From positions 212,412 through 241,128 of the forward strand of contig NW_003155746.1 in the NCBI RefSeq assembly GCF_000003605.2: a stretch of DNA of 28,717 bases. Direction: 5' to 3'. Shown here piece by piece: positions 20,221 through 28,717 of this stretch. The stretch is from Saccoglossus kowalevskii (taxonomy: Eukaryota; Hemichordata; Enteropneusta; Harrimaniidae). Numbering within the stretch: position 1 is the stretch's first letter; each line of letters starts with the position of its first letter. The notes beneath the pieces were generated by a model. That model was not told the DNA's origin. It made no database searches and saw nothing but the letters and a program-made list of their open reading frames with translations. A program made the position numbers and the translations under genes.

Positions 20221-20400
20221 CTGGCCGGCCACCGTTATCCGCATGTCAGAATGGCGATCAGTCGAGTCGCATCCACTCGGGCTCGAAATATTGGAAATAT
20301 TGCGGGGAAATATGGTTAAGTTTCATTAAGTATGTAGCTTGGGCGGGGCGACTGTCATTACATCTGCTGCTGTCTGCCATTGGTTCAGATCTGTTTTTTA
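20221..20400. promoter_or_regulatory. GC-box/CCAAT promoter-like region with short ORF
   Basis: GC-richer than its surroundings. It contains a GC box GGGCGGGGC at 20341-20349 and an inverted CCAAT (ATTGG) at 20379-20383, the spacing and order of a minus-strand promoter firing near 20300. On the plus strand an ATG at 20251 opens a 22-codon frame (MAISRVASTRARNIGNIAGK...). GTATGT at 20330 or GTTAAG at 20315 could be a donor to the acceptor at 20909 in front of the sulfotransferase start. So this may be a 5' exon of that gene, a divergent promoter, or both. Confidence 0.35.
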
Positions 20401-20914
20401 TAAACATTATTAGTGTTAGAGAGGCTTGATGTTTACAGTCTCTGTGTAACACTACTACTACTGTAAATTGCTTTCAGATAAGATAAACTGCATACAATCC
20501 CCCAACTTTTTATACAAATTACTCAATTGCTAATTGATATGACACCTTTGTCTGAAACACTGAGAAATTAAATAAAGTTCCTTATTTACCTGTTGCCTAG
20601 AAATTTACATCCCTGACCCATCATAGGTCCTGATTTTAAATCTTACCACATGTTGAACGTCTTGTAATAGGATATATCTGTATTTTAAATGGGAAGGTAA
20701 GTACCAATAGTCAGCATTCGTTTACTGCAACTTCATGGAACCTTGGTTATTTTCCGTGGGTTGCTTATGGATTTCTAATGCAATAAAAACTAAGAATGAA
20801 CAATGTGGCTAAATACATATTTCAAAATGACCATAATGCAATCGAGGGATTCTCTATAGTGTTTTTTTCGTTCTTGATATCAAAGAAAGTTTATTATTGT
20901 TTTCCGCAGACACA

Positions 20915-21023
20915 ATGGCAGAACAACGTTTCTCCCCGAAAAAACAACTTTTAATTCTCGTAATAGTAACATTGACGTTTCTTGTTGTGTATCATAAGAA
21001 ATGGATAATGACATTAAACTTAG
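20915..21023 (+). CDS. Sulfotransferase coding exon 1 (signal anchor)
   Basis: The ATG at 20915 starts MAEQRFSPKKQLLILVIV. A strong acceptor (TTATTATTGTTTTCCGCAG) ends at 20909, six bases before the ATG, so a non-coding (or N-terminally extending) upstream exon is likely. The donor is TTAG|GTAAGAC after 36 codons plus one base. Confidence 0.82.
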
Positions 21024-22866
21024 GTAAGACAATAATTGAATTAAATTAATGTGTATGCACTGATTAAAGAAGGGATGTGAATATCTTTACAGAATTATAT
21101 TTGATATGCTTTATCATAAAATAATGCAGTATTCGTTCGATAAAATAGTGCGCTTCAAATGACCTGTATATATAAGTCATTCAGTACAGCATTGCGGTTT
21201 TGTTGAAAGAATAGTACAGCGCACTTTATCTATGACAATTTTTCTAAGGAACTAATCGAAACAACATGCTCAGAATTAGACATGATTGTTTTTTCAAACA
21301 TTCGAACGCCAAAGTTCTATATATATAATATATATATGTGTATATATTTTAGTATTAGTTTTATAAAAACAAAATTTATTGGTTGAAAGAAACTAAAATC
21401 AGAGAAACAGGTTCGACATTTTTGGGGAGTACCCTTTACTGTGGGAACTGGTACCCTAAATATGACGTGCAATTATCATGTGTCAAATATGATATACATT
21501 TTTCTTGTGATGGTGAATTTGTTAATGATCGTGTCTGTTCGATCGTTTTGTTAATTGAAAAAAGTGACAAACCGATGTTCATGGGCAGTGCTGACTAATG
21601 TAGGCCGACATTTGTAACCGTGCAGATAAATGATGCACGAATACAAAATGTATTTATTTTTTCGTAGACCAATTGAATGCTCCGGGTTATCAAAAGAGCA
21701 CCAGAGAGCAGCAAAGGTCCATGGAAGCTCAAGAAACAAATCATACAACAGTGGAAATTGCTCGGAAGGTTGAAAATCCCACCCAAAATCCCGAGATGGT
21801 AATTAATTAGAGCATATTTGAAACTGTGTGTGTTTTGGCACTGTTCTTTTATAAACGTTACAACGCCATATTGTATATGATGTTTGATTGAAAGCTATCG
21901 TGATAGGGGGCTGGGTCTTACTGTCGAACCCATCTGCATGAAAGTATGAGAAAAGTGATATTTTTGAAAATTGCTATTTTTTCAATATATATATATAAAT
22001 GTACATGTTTACATATTTAACACACTCTTGTTTTCCTGTTTTCACAGTATGTGCGGGAAAATGTCAAAACTATCACATATGATTGTCAAAAGGTTAGCCA
22101 ACAACGAATGGAAACTGCCAGACAAGCCTGCTTGGCTAACAACATAACGCCATCGAAGAAACCAAGGCACATTGGCTCGCTTATTGTTTCAAACAAATAC
22201 AAATTTATGTTTGAGTTGACTCCTAAAGTCTCATCTACATGTTGGAAGCATTTCTTGCATGATGTTGTTGATCCACAATGTATGGGAAATGTGTACGGAG
22301 ATGGAATGTTGAACACTGTCAAATTAAATAAGACCATAGAGGAGTTAGAAGAATATAAAAAAACGATATTTTTCCGGGAACCCCTGGAACGACTTGTATC
22401 CTACTACTATTCCATTGTGCATTACACGTCGGTGTTTGCAGGTAGGAATAAAGAGTTCAATGACCTCATCATCAGAAGTGGAATCCGTAATCACAGTGTG
22501 ATGCACAGCAAGCCTAAGGGAGATATTTACAATATTACATTCTCGGAGTTTGCACAGATGGTTCTTTTTTACAAAGCTAATTCCAGTATTTCAATGTCTG
22601 GTCACTACCAAAGAGTGGGGTATAAATTATGCCTTCACGATTATGACTTTATTGGCCACTTTGAGACCCTTGCTGAGGACGCTGAATGTTTTCTCAAACT
22701 AATCAATATCGCTGATCATTACAGTTTTCCAGAAATACATGTACAGAAGGGCAACGTCAGATTCAACGAATCATTGAAAAGTTTGCCCCGAAACATCCTC
22801 AGAGATTTAATCGAATTTTATCGATTGGATTATGAAATTCTTGGGTATAAAATTCCAAAATTTTAA
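20915..22866 (+). CDS. Golgi carbohydrate sulfotransferase, HNK-1ST/CHST8-14 family (3-exon gene model)
   Basis: Exons at 20915-21023, 21668-21798 and 22048-22866 join in phase to encode 352 residues, the usual size for this family. It is expected to transfer sulfate from PAPS to a sugar hydroxyl on glycoprotein or proteoglycan glycans in the Golgi lumen. The layout is type II: a short basic cytosolic tail, a signal anchor at about residues 12-26 (LLILVIVTLTFLVVY), and a Gln/Thr-rich stem to about 117. The catalytic domain follows, opening with RHIGSLIV. The 5'-phosphosulfate loop is TPKVSSTCWK (about 138-147) and the 3'-phosphate motif is FFREPLERLVSYYY (about 188-201), with Glu where family members often have Asp or Asn. 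Further family signatures are YDFIGHFETLAEDAECFL and the end FYRLDYEILGYKIP. Several N-x-S/T sites occur. Substrate specificity cannot be read from sequence; chondroitin/dermatan, HNK-1 and GalNAc-4 transferases all share these motifs. Confidence 0.9.
21668..21798 (+). CDS. Sulfotransferase coding exon 2 (stem)
   Basis: The acceptor TTTTTTCGTAG precedes 21668. AC completes an Asp codon with the G of exon 1, and 43 codons follow (QLNAPGYQKSTREQQRS...). The donor is GAGATG|GTAATT and the exit phase is 0. It encodes the hydrophilic luminal stem, with an NHT glycosylation site. Confidence 0.82.
22048..22866 (+). CDS. Sulfotransferase coding exon 3 (catalytic domain)
   Basis: The acceptor is CTGTTTTCACAG at 22047. 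The exon is 272 codons plus TAA, in phase 0 with exon 2, and carries the whole sulfotransferase domain on one exon, as is common in this family. It begins Tyr-Val-Arg-Glu-Asn, so no initiator is needed here. There is no frameshift or internal stop. Confidence 0.93.
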   Translation, partial: YVRENVKTITYDCQKVSQQRMETARQACLANNITPSKKPRHIGSLIVSNKYKFMFELTPKVSSTCWKHFLHDVVDPQCMGNVYGDGMLNTVKLNKTIEELEEYKKTIFFREPLERLVSYYYSIVHYTSVFAGRNKEFNDLIIRSGIRNHSVMHSKPKGDIYNITFSEFAQMVLFYKANSSISMSGHYQRVGYKLCLHDYDFIGHFETLAEDAECFLKLINIADHYSFPEIHVQKGNVRFNESLKSLPRNILRDLIEFYRLDYEILGYKIPKF

Positions 22867-22936
22867 TGACTTTTAAATAATTAAATACAGGCTACATGTA
22901 TGAATCATTGTCTATTACATATATGATTCTTACAAC

Positions 22937-22942
22937 AATAAA
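22937..22942 (+). promoter_or_regulatory. Poly(A) signal AATAAA of the sulfotransferase gene
   Basis: A canonical hexamer lies 71 bases after the stop codon, the first on the plus strand downstream of it. It implies a short 3' UTR with cleavage near 22955-22970. Confidence 0.6.
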
Positions 22943-24585
22943 TGCAACACACAGTATTTTGTGAGTTTTCTCAGAAACCAAAATTCACAACGACTTTTAA
23001 GATGCTTTACCAAATCGAATTTTAATCAAAGGTTTGGCCATATAGGATGAATCACGAATACTAAAATATTATCACTCACATTTCAGTTATTTAGGCCAGC
23101 GAAAAGTTCACATGCTTTCCAAAGCACAATACACCATATATGATTTCCAACGTGCGTATCTTGACGTACAGTACGCGCTCATAACTTCTAATTAGAAAAT
23201 CATTCTTTTTAAATTACTTGACATACTGAGCTGTTTGTCTGGTTGCTGTAATTGTGGGTCATCATGCAGTTGAAGTGATGATCCCTCATATAATAAAGAC
23301 GAGTCTAGTCAAACTTCCATTTATAGTTTAATTAAGGTTAGAGCTCTTCTCTTTCTTAAAAGCATGAAATACATATTTACCCAGGTTTCTTAAGGTACCA
23401 CTATTAATTGCTATCGACAGTTGTACGAATTTAGGGACTAATAATATATTTGTTAGGATATATTTGATTCTGTGTCAAAACCACCAAATCTTTGGCCATA
23501 GAGATATTTTGTTGCTTTCCTTGCCCAATGTTTAAACTTGATAAGCAAAAAGAAGTACTCATACGCACAAAGACCGGTTTCGTAGTTGCAGTAAGATATA
23601 CTTTGCATGCTAACAGTTCTTTGTTATATCAGAGTTAGTACCTTCCATGATCGGATATAGACAAAAGCCGTGTTTGAATAATGTTTTAGTGTGTGTCGGT
23701 GTCAATGTTCGTATTTGCATACCAAAACATTGATGAAGTTGTTGGCGTAATTGTTCAAGACCAAGGGGGGCTTTCAGAACATAGTGTACCCCTGATTTTA
23801 GGACATAGTTTATACATACTTTTCCCTTGATTGTTCAAGCTAACCTGCCAGTACATGCGTTGTTCAATGTGATGACAATAGGACTTGTTGCGACCAATGA
23901 TGAACAAAATGGGGGAAAGTATGACGCACTCAATCACAAATATCACGATATACACGTGTGCAATGTATTATCTGCAAAATCATAGTAATTACATGCTCAA
24001 CTTTGATAGTATGACCAATAATCAATAATAACGCTGAACGTTGGATGCCTATCTGTTTTAATATGCAGGCTCATCGTTGTGCTAAATAAGAAATAACTGT
24101 GTTGTGGGAAGTTTCTGCTATCCTACCAAGAGTAACTAGCTTGATAGTCCCTCTTCTAATAACCATATTCAACTGATTCTCATTCACTTTTTAAACAGGC
24201 TTGTCCGATACAAATTTATTTAGGCATTTTCGGGAAAATGATTTTTAATCGATTTTTTTTATTCGATGGTCAAACACCACTACTGTACCAGTAAAACTCG
24301 TGCGCAAATCAAATCGTGAACACAGTATCAAAGTCACGTGTATATGAAGTGTATAACTAAACCTATACCATTTTTTTGCTACTTAAACTCAAACTAAATA
24401 GAGTGTCAATTAATTCTAAACACCCACCATACACTACAAACGTGGGGAAATACATGCCTCATCACAACGTCAAAACACACTGTCATATAAAATATATAAT
24501 ACCAATACCATATCAGTAGAATCACCTAACGTTTAAAATCGGGTGAAAATGGACGAAATATCACATAGATATGGGTGGCTGAAGT
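22943..24585. other. Intergenic spacer, no gene seen
   Basis: Only short chance frames occur, such as 23755-23955 minus with a hydrophobic start (MYIVIFVIECVILSPILFII) but no splice or family support. Confidence 0.5.
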
Positions 24586-25020
24586 CATTCACAAATATTA
24601 CAAGTACTATGTAATAAGTACCAATTTTATCTCACTCTAAACAACAATCCATATCACTAATGCAAACCAAACTATACGAAAATACATCAATTTTAAAACA
24701 ATATAATGTGGGACATTTCTCATGATAACACATATTTTTGTAATCCTTTGCCTCTTGTTTTAAACATGTACTGTCTGTCTTGTCAGTAATACCATGCACA
24801 GTTGTTGTCAACTATTAACCATATTGTTTCAAACACGAAGGAGTGATTACTGAACGATAATCACGAGAAGATATCACTGTAGCTACGAATATTAAAAACC
24901 CTGTGTCATTTAAATCTATAAAACAGAAATTTGAACACAGGCGAAATACCACATACCACAATTCACACATATTGAAAAGTACTAATTTTATTTTACTCCA
25001 AACAGCGATGTCAAACACTC
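24586..25020. repeat. Diverged direct repeat pair (24556-24660 and 24940-25020)
   Basis: Copy 1 (CGAAATATCACATA..., ATTCACAAATATTACAAGTA, AATTTTATCTCACTCTAAAC) and copy 2 (CGAAATACCACATACC, ATTCACACATATTGAAAAGT, AATTTTATTTTACTCCAAAC) are collinear, about 380 bases apart, with an indel in the middle. They are likely fragments of one old repeat family. Confidence 0.6.
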
Positions 25021-25045
25021 CATAAATACAACAGACAGAGCAGAC

Positions 25046-25240
25046 ATGTTAAAGAAAAACACACCCCCTATTGCAGACATATATTGCAAACATCCTACCC
25101 CGGCACCTTACCCCCTATTGCGAGCAATCTTTGCCGGTTTTTGCACTCAAGTGGAGTGTGATCAACTCAAACAAGCTACTTATGATTGCTGTGTACGCAA
25201 CTCTTGTTGCTGCCATTCACTGTTTGATGAAGAAAGATGA
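25046..25240 (+). other. Small Cys-rich ORF, unassigned
   Basis: A 64-codon frame starts at the ATG (MLKKNTPPIADIYCKHPT...) and ends YDCCVRNSCCCHSLFDEER, with eight Cys. It has no signal peptide, no splice-site context and no family I recognise. It sits beside repeats and may be chance. Confidence 0.15.
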
Positions 25241-25499
25241 AAACTATTGACATGATTATGAATATGATCATTTATTTGATAGTTTAATACACAATGCACA
25301 TAACTTTGCCAATATTCTATTCCATCATACAGTATGATTTGAATCATTGCCCTTCATCCAAATGTCTTCTTGCTTTTCATGCTTACGAGGAATGCTCGGA
25401 GCACTGGGGTCTGCTCTCATTTCCTGAATGTTATTCATTCCGGAGAGATTGAGAAATGAGAAATTATGTCGAGTTTTAATGAAACTACCATTTTCAAAT

Positions 25500-26660
25500 A
25501 ATCCTTGCATGGTTGGCTACCAGACAAATCGTGGCGGACCTCTTTTCTAGGTGTTAGGTCCCTAGGTCCCTAGTGGCCATGATCAGAAAGCCCACAGAAG
25601 TGTGTCTGTTCTTGCATCCCAGTATATTTGTTTCCAAATGACAGTCTTATCTTTGCACGCTTCAACAAGGACATCCCCTGAGATGCCATAGTGGCGCTTC
25701 AGACTCTGGTAGGTTTGGGAAAGTTTCTTGAAAACATCTAGAGCTGATGGTTTGAGGCTGTAGTGAACCAATTTCTTGCGTCTTCTTCATTTACGAGATG
25801 ACTTAGATGGACCACACACATTCTCAGACATCACTGTGGCTATACGTTCACCTCCCCAGATCTTTGCCAAGTCATACATATCTTGGGTAAACTTGCCATA
25901 CCTCTTGCCACCAGGTTTATGAGTAAGATTCTTGGCAATGAACTCAATAAGTCCACTCTTGCTAGCTACCTCACGAGAACAGGTCAAGGCATAAATATCA
26001 GACCTTTTCGCATGATCCTCTATGAAGAGTTATTTTCCTAGCCATGGTAAGAAACAGCTTGTGTTGTTGAGACTGCTGTCGATATAGGCGCAATTTATCA
26101 ATCATCTGCTGCATATCATAATAAGAATTCCTTGTCCTGCTACCCAGTTTAGCAATAAGGGGTCCCTTGGAATGCCATTAGTTTAGGCAATTCTGAGCTT
26201 TCAGTGCAAGTATATCGATCCTGATAGAAGCAAAGTCTTTTACACTTTGTACTGCGTATGCTATCCACAGAGGAACCTATGGCAGTATTGATCTTTGTAT
26301 ATGGCTCAGGAATCCATAGAATACCTCCGTTTTTATCAAAACCTGGATTCGCATTCAATAGGAAATCAATATCAAATGCCTTGTTCCAAATATACACTAG
26401 TTTCTCAAAAAAACCAAAACAAGGATTTGGCCTGGAACCTTGAATTTTGATGGAATTGGATGATACGAGTGCTTGAGGCTCTAGTCATTTACTTGACCCA
26501 GTGCAACCAAAGGAAATTACACTCTGTTTAACCTTTTTGCCAGTATTGGCAAGATGAGTAGCACCCTCACTATTACTGCAAAAGAACTTGTCTTTGAATG
26601 AAGAGGCAGAGTCTTTGAGCAGAATCTACAGAATACCTTGGATTCATCAGAACTCGAGTT
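25500..26660 (-). pseudogene. Decayed transposase-like region of an unclassified DNA-transposon-like gene
   Basis: Reading down the minus strand, protein-like blocks lie in changing frames. First comes a second CxxC finger remnant (FCRFCSK near 26615, shifted by one base, then SFKDKFFCSNSEGATHLANT). Next is FGFFEKLVYIWNKAFDIDFL (near 26390). A coiled-coil-like QQMIDKLRLYRQQSQQHKLF lies near 26090, then LTHKPGGKRYGKFTQDMYDL and KIWGGERIATVMSENVCGPS. After an in-frame TGA near 25790 comes DVFKKLSQTYQSLKRHYGIS, then KDKTVIWKQIYWDARTDTLL near 25610. The order (helical bundle, KYG-type segment, then a strand of the type YDxxTDxLxGF) recalls THAP9/P-element-type and related transposases. Several frameshifts and at least one stop show it is dead. 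Superfamily not determined. Confidence 0.5.
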
Positions 26661-26989
26661 TTAAAGCTTGAAAACACCAGGGTATTTTACATCAAAAGTT
26701 TTGAACAGTTCTTCATCTTTTTTAACTTTTTCCTGCTTTGAAAGACAAACACTACCTGCATTCCCTCGCTCCTTGTACCGTTCAAATTTTGTTTTGTGTG
26801 AATCACTACCTAAATGTCTTTTTGAATCAGCTAGTCCTTTTCTACGTACAACAGCCATTATTGATTTTCGACACAACGTACACAAAATCTTCAACTTCTT
26901 CTCCTTAACCACCAATTCTGTTATATCCTTGACACCTAGAGAGTCTAGTCTTCTGTTCAAATCATCTCCTTTCCAATCACTGTCATAAC
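26661..26989 (-). pseudogene. Transposon-like gene, zinc-finger exon
   Basis: The acceptor GACTTTTCAG at 26990 opens an exon whose leading GT completes a Gly with the previous exon. About 108 codons read YDSDWKGDDLNRRLDSLGVK, then a C2H2/BED-like finger (LCTLCRKS...KRHLGSDSHKTK) and a charged stretch (KQEKVKKDEELFKTFDVKYP), to a TAA at 26661. The frame picks up again just beyond in a second finger-like segment, so the stop is probably a disabling mutation. Confidence 0.5.
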
Positions 26990-27170
26990 CTGAAAAGTCA
27001 AATTTATTGTGGCATTTATGCATAGAAACCCTCAACATAAGTTTTAACTTTTCCTACCAACTTTCTCACAACTGTTTTAAGATTTAAATAATAAACTAAA
27101 GTGAATTCTTTATAGTCATTATTGCTTTATGACTATGTTCGATACATTAGAATGTGGAAAATATTCTTAC

Positions 27171-27386
27171 CTGACAGATATTTTTCTCCAGACTTCTCTG
27201 CAGCGGAAGCAGGAGCAGAAGTCAAGTCGTGACCATCACCTGCATTGTCAATACTCATGAAGATATGCAAGTTGGTAATGATAGGAGACGCCCGGGAATC
27301 AATTGAGCTAACAACAGTCATTGTAGAAGTGGTAGTCGTGACAGTGCTAGGAGCATGACTGGGAGCATCTGGCTTATGTCGCTTTG
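27171..27386 (-). pseudogene. Transposon-like gene, Ser/Thr-rich upstream exon
   Basis: The acceptor TTTTTTTGCAG and donor TCAG|GTAAGA bound 216 bases, all open: KRHKPDAPSHAPSTVTTTTS... ending SAAEKSGEKYLS. Entry and exit phases match the exons on both sides. Low-complexity Ser/Thr/Ala-rich content is common in N-terminal regions of such element-encoded proteins. I do not recognise a domain. Confidence 0.45.
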
Positions 27387-27561
27387 CTGCAAAAAAAGTT
27401 TGTTGATAATATTCAAATAAAATTGGAAAATGTTTTTGGTTTCCAACCTAGCTCTCTTTGAATTTAAGAAGTTATATCGAGTATGGTACATACTGTTTCT
27501 AATTGAATCATCCTCTTCTGGTCCTTTTTTTATTCCTATTGATAGTAACAGAGTCACTTAC

Positions 27562-27611
27562 TCTGGCATCCACCTGCTGCTGGCAATCGGGAACCCCCAC
27601 AACTGATGAGA
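27562..27611 (-). pseudogene. Transposon-like gene, small 5' exon candidate
   Basis: The acceptor TTTTTTTTCTAG and donor CCAGA|GTAAGT bound 50 bases. In the phase that fits the next exon it reads LISCGGSRLPAAGGCQT. The splice sites are good, but the exon is too short to judge by coding content. Confidence 0.35.
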
Positions 27612-27759
27612 CTAGAAAAAAAAATGAATAGATGTCAAATAAATAGGGAGCATTCATACAATCAAACAAAGGCAATAAAAGATATGCTTTAAAAGAGAAT
27701 TTCACAGACACTAATGATGTGCGGTCAAGGCACTTCACAATTACTATTGTCTTAAAAGG

Positions 27760-27900
27760 GGGCTTGCTGATCTGAGTTTGACCAAATATTGACAATGACA
27801 TGAATGGCATATCTGCACTATTATTTGATTCCTCAATATCTTCCAGTAGATGAACAGGGGCAGTTGTTTCTGTAAATGTGGTCTGATGTCAATGACCATC
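27760..27900 (-). pseudogene. Further upstream coding-like piece of the transposon-like gene
   Basis: The frame reads TFTETTAPVHLLEDIEESNN then SADMPFMSLSIFGQTQISKP. It looks like protein, but an in-frame stop lies just before it and no clean donor joins it to the 50-base exon. It is offered as a likely decayed first part of the same gene. Confidence 0.25.
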
Positions 27901-27949
27901 GGTGTCTGCCACCCAGTTTTGCACAATGGAAGTACAAATTATTTTCTTG

Positions 27950-28717
27950 TTGGTTCCTATGGCCTTTATTTTCAAAAAAGCGGGCAATTTATGCCTAGGA
28001 ATTTATGCTACCAAGAAATACCTAGTCAAATCAAATAAGTGCAGTCAGTGAAGATGATTTCTTGGGTGCTCCCCTGACAAATGAAGTTAAAAAAATGGTT
28101 TCACTCTCCATCACCCAAGGTCAAGGTCCATCACCAGCTATTGACCCCTATTGACTAGGGACACATGATACAGGAGGTGCAACTGCAAGGGATGTCCATA
28201 ATGTGAGTGCCCCGGGCGCAAGCACCAGAAATTAAGAAGCTAACATACACACAGCCAAGCAACGCTATAAATGGTTAGAGAGTGCAAAGACTGGACACAC
28301 TACCAAGAAAAACTGCGAGATAAGAAAACATTTAATGTATAGATGCAGGTTCGTGGGCACTTGGGAGTGATTTTTTTTTTGCTTTTTATTATCCAAACAG
28401 TCTTGGCTATAGACTGTTAAAATTTCACAGCATCATGAATAGTGGAACATACTCAAAAGACGATTTTAAAATATAGAAAACTGGTACAAACATTCTCTCT
28501 TTTGAGTGCTTAGCAAGATTTAGCAAGGCTAGACATAAATAATCAAAAAAAAACATGGGGGGGAAAAAGTAATGACGGGATCTCCATATTATGCACTATA
28601 TTTAACTTTTTACAAAAAGATAATAGGTTTAAATTTGGAACTGTTGCAGCCATTTTAATTATGAGCATTAGCAAACTTCTTATTGAGTGAATGGTTATGC
28701 AAATTAGCCATTATCTG
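27950..28717. other. Spacer, no gene seen
   Basis: No coding exon, RNA gene or defined repeat was recognised. There are short A and T runs (for example T10 near 28371) and one direct repeat, CCATCACC near 28107 and 28130. Confidence 0.5.

Noticed and set aside
21383-21598. 71-codon open frame inside sulfotransferase intron 1
   Set aside because: It is not needed by the gene model, its start is not ATG, and it has no flanking splice sites in phase with exons 1 and 2.
1-28717. tRNA or tRNA-derived SINE
   Set aside because: No GGTTCGANTCC B-box with a properly spaced A-box was found by eye on either strand; a tRNAscan run would settle it.

Overview
This window reads as nuclear DNA of an invertebrate animal, probably marine. 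It is strongly AT-rich, and genes occupy little of it. Coding exons are short and bounded by GT...AG introns. The spacers hold short foldback transposons (MITEs), non-LTR retrotransposon debris, microsatellites and a minisatellite. There are no operons, ribosome-binding sites, rRNA or tRNA that I can see. I cannot name the phylum: both the sulfotransferase family and the repeat types occur in lancelets, hemichordates, molluscs and others.

Two gene models hold up exon by exon. (1) On the plus strand at 20915-22866, three exons join in phase to give a 352-residue type II membrane protein. It is a Golgi carbohydrate sulfotransferase of the HNK-1ST/CHST8-14 (Sulfotransfer_2) family, with both PAPS-binding motifs and a poly(A) signal just downstream. 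(2) On the minus strand at 12840-6058, three exons join in phase to give a 170-residue protein. It starts with a Cys-rich acylation-type N-terminus (MGNCCDCCC) and ends with a tomosyn/amisyn/VAMP-like R-SNARE half-motif and a lysine-rich tail, without a transmembrane anchor. This is the most interesting coding feature in the window.

Layout. 1-6057: AT-rich spacer with a decayed tandem repeat (769-1165), a diverged 80-base direct repeat, a possible polyadenylated insertion (3127-3640) and a hairpin with two opposed CCAAT boxes (5039-5124). 6058-12840: the SNARE-like gene. Its introns carry a possible extra exon, a 184-base MITE, the 3' end of a LINE, a 38-base minisatellite close to exon 2 and a long pentanucleotide array. 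12841-17400: its promoter region, a foldback element and three copies of a TTAA-flanked MITE family. 17400-20900: spacer with two unassigned minus-strand coding-like pieces and a GC-box/CCAAT region. 20910-22942: the sulfotransferase gene. 22943-25300: spacer with diverged repeats. 25500-27950: a decayed, intron-containing, minus-strand transposon-like gene with zinc-finger and transposase-like segments. 27950-28717: nothing recognised.

Nothing shows that the two well-supported genes work together; they look like unrelated neighbours in a repeat-rich region. All gene models are spliced by eye, and none has transcript support here.
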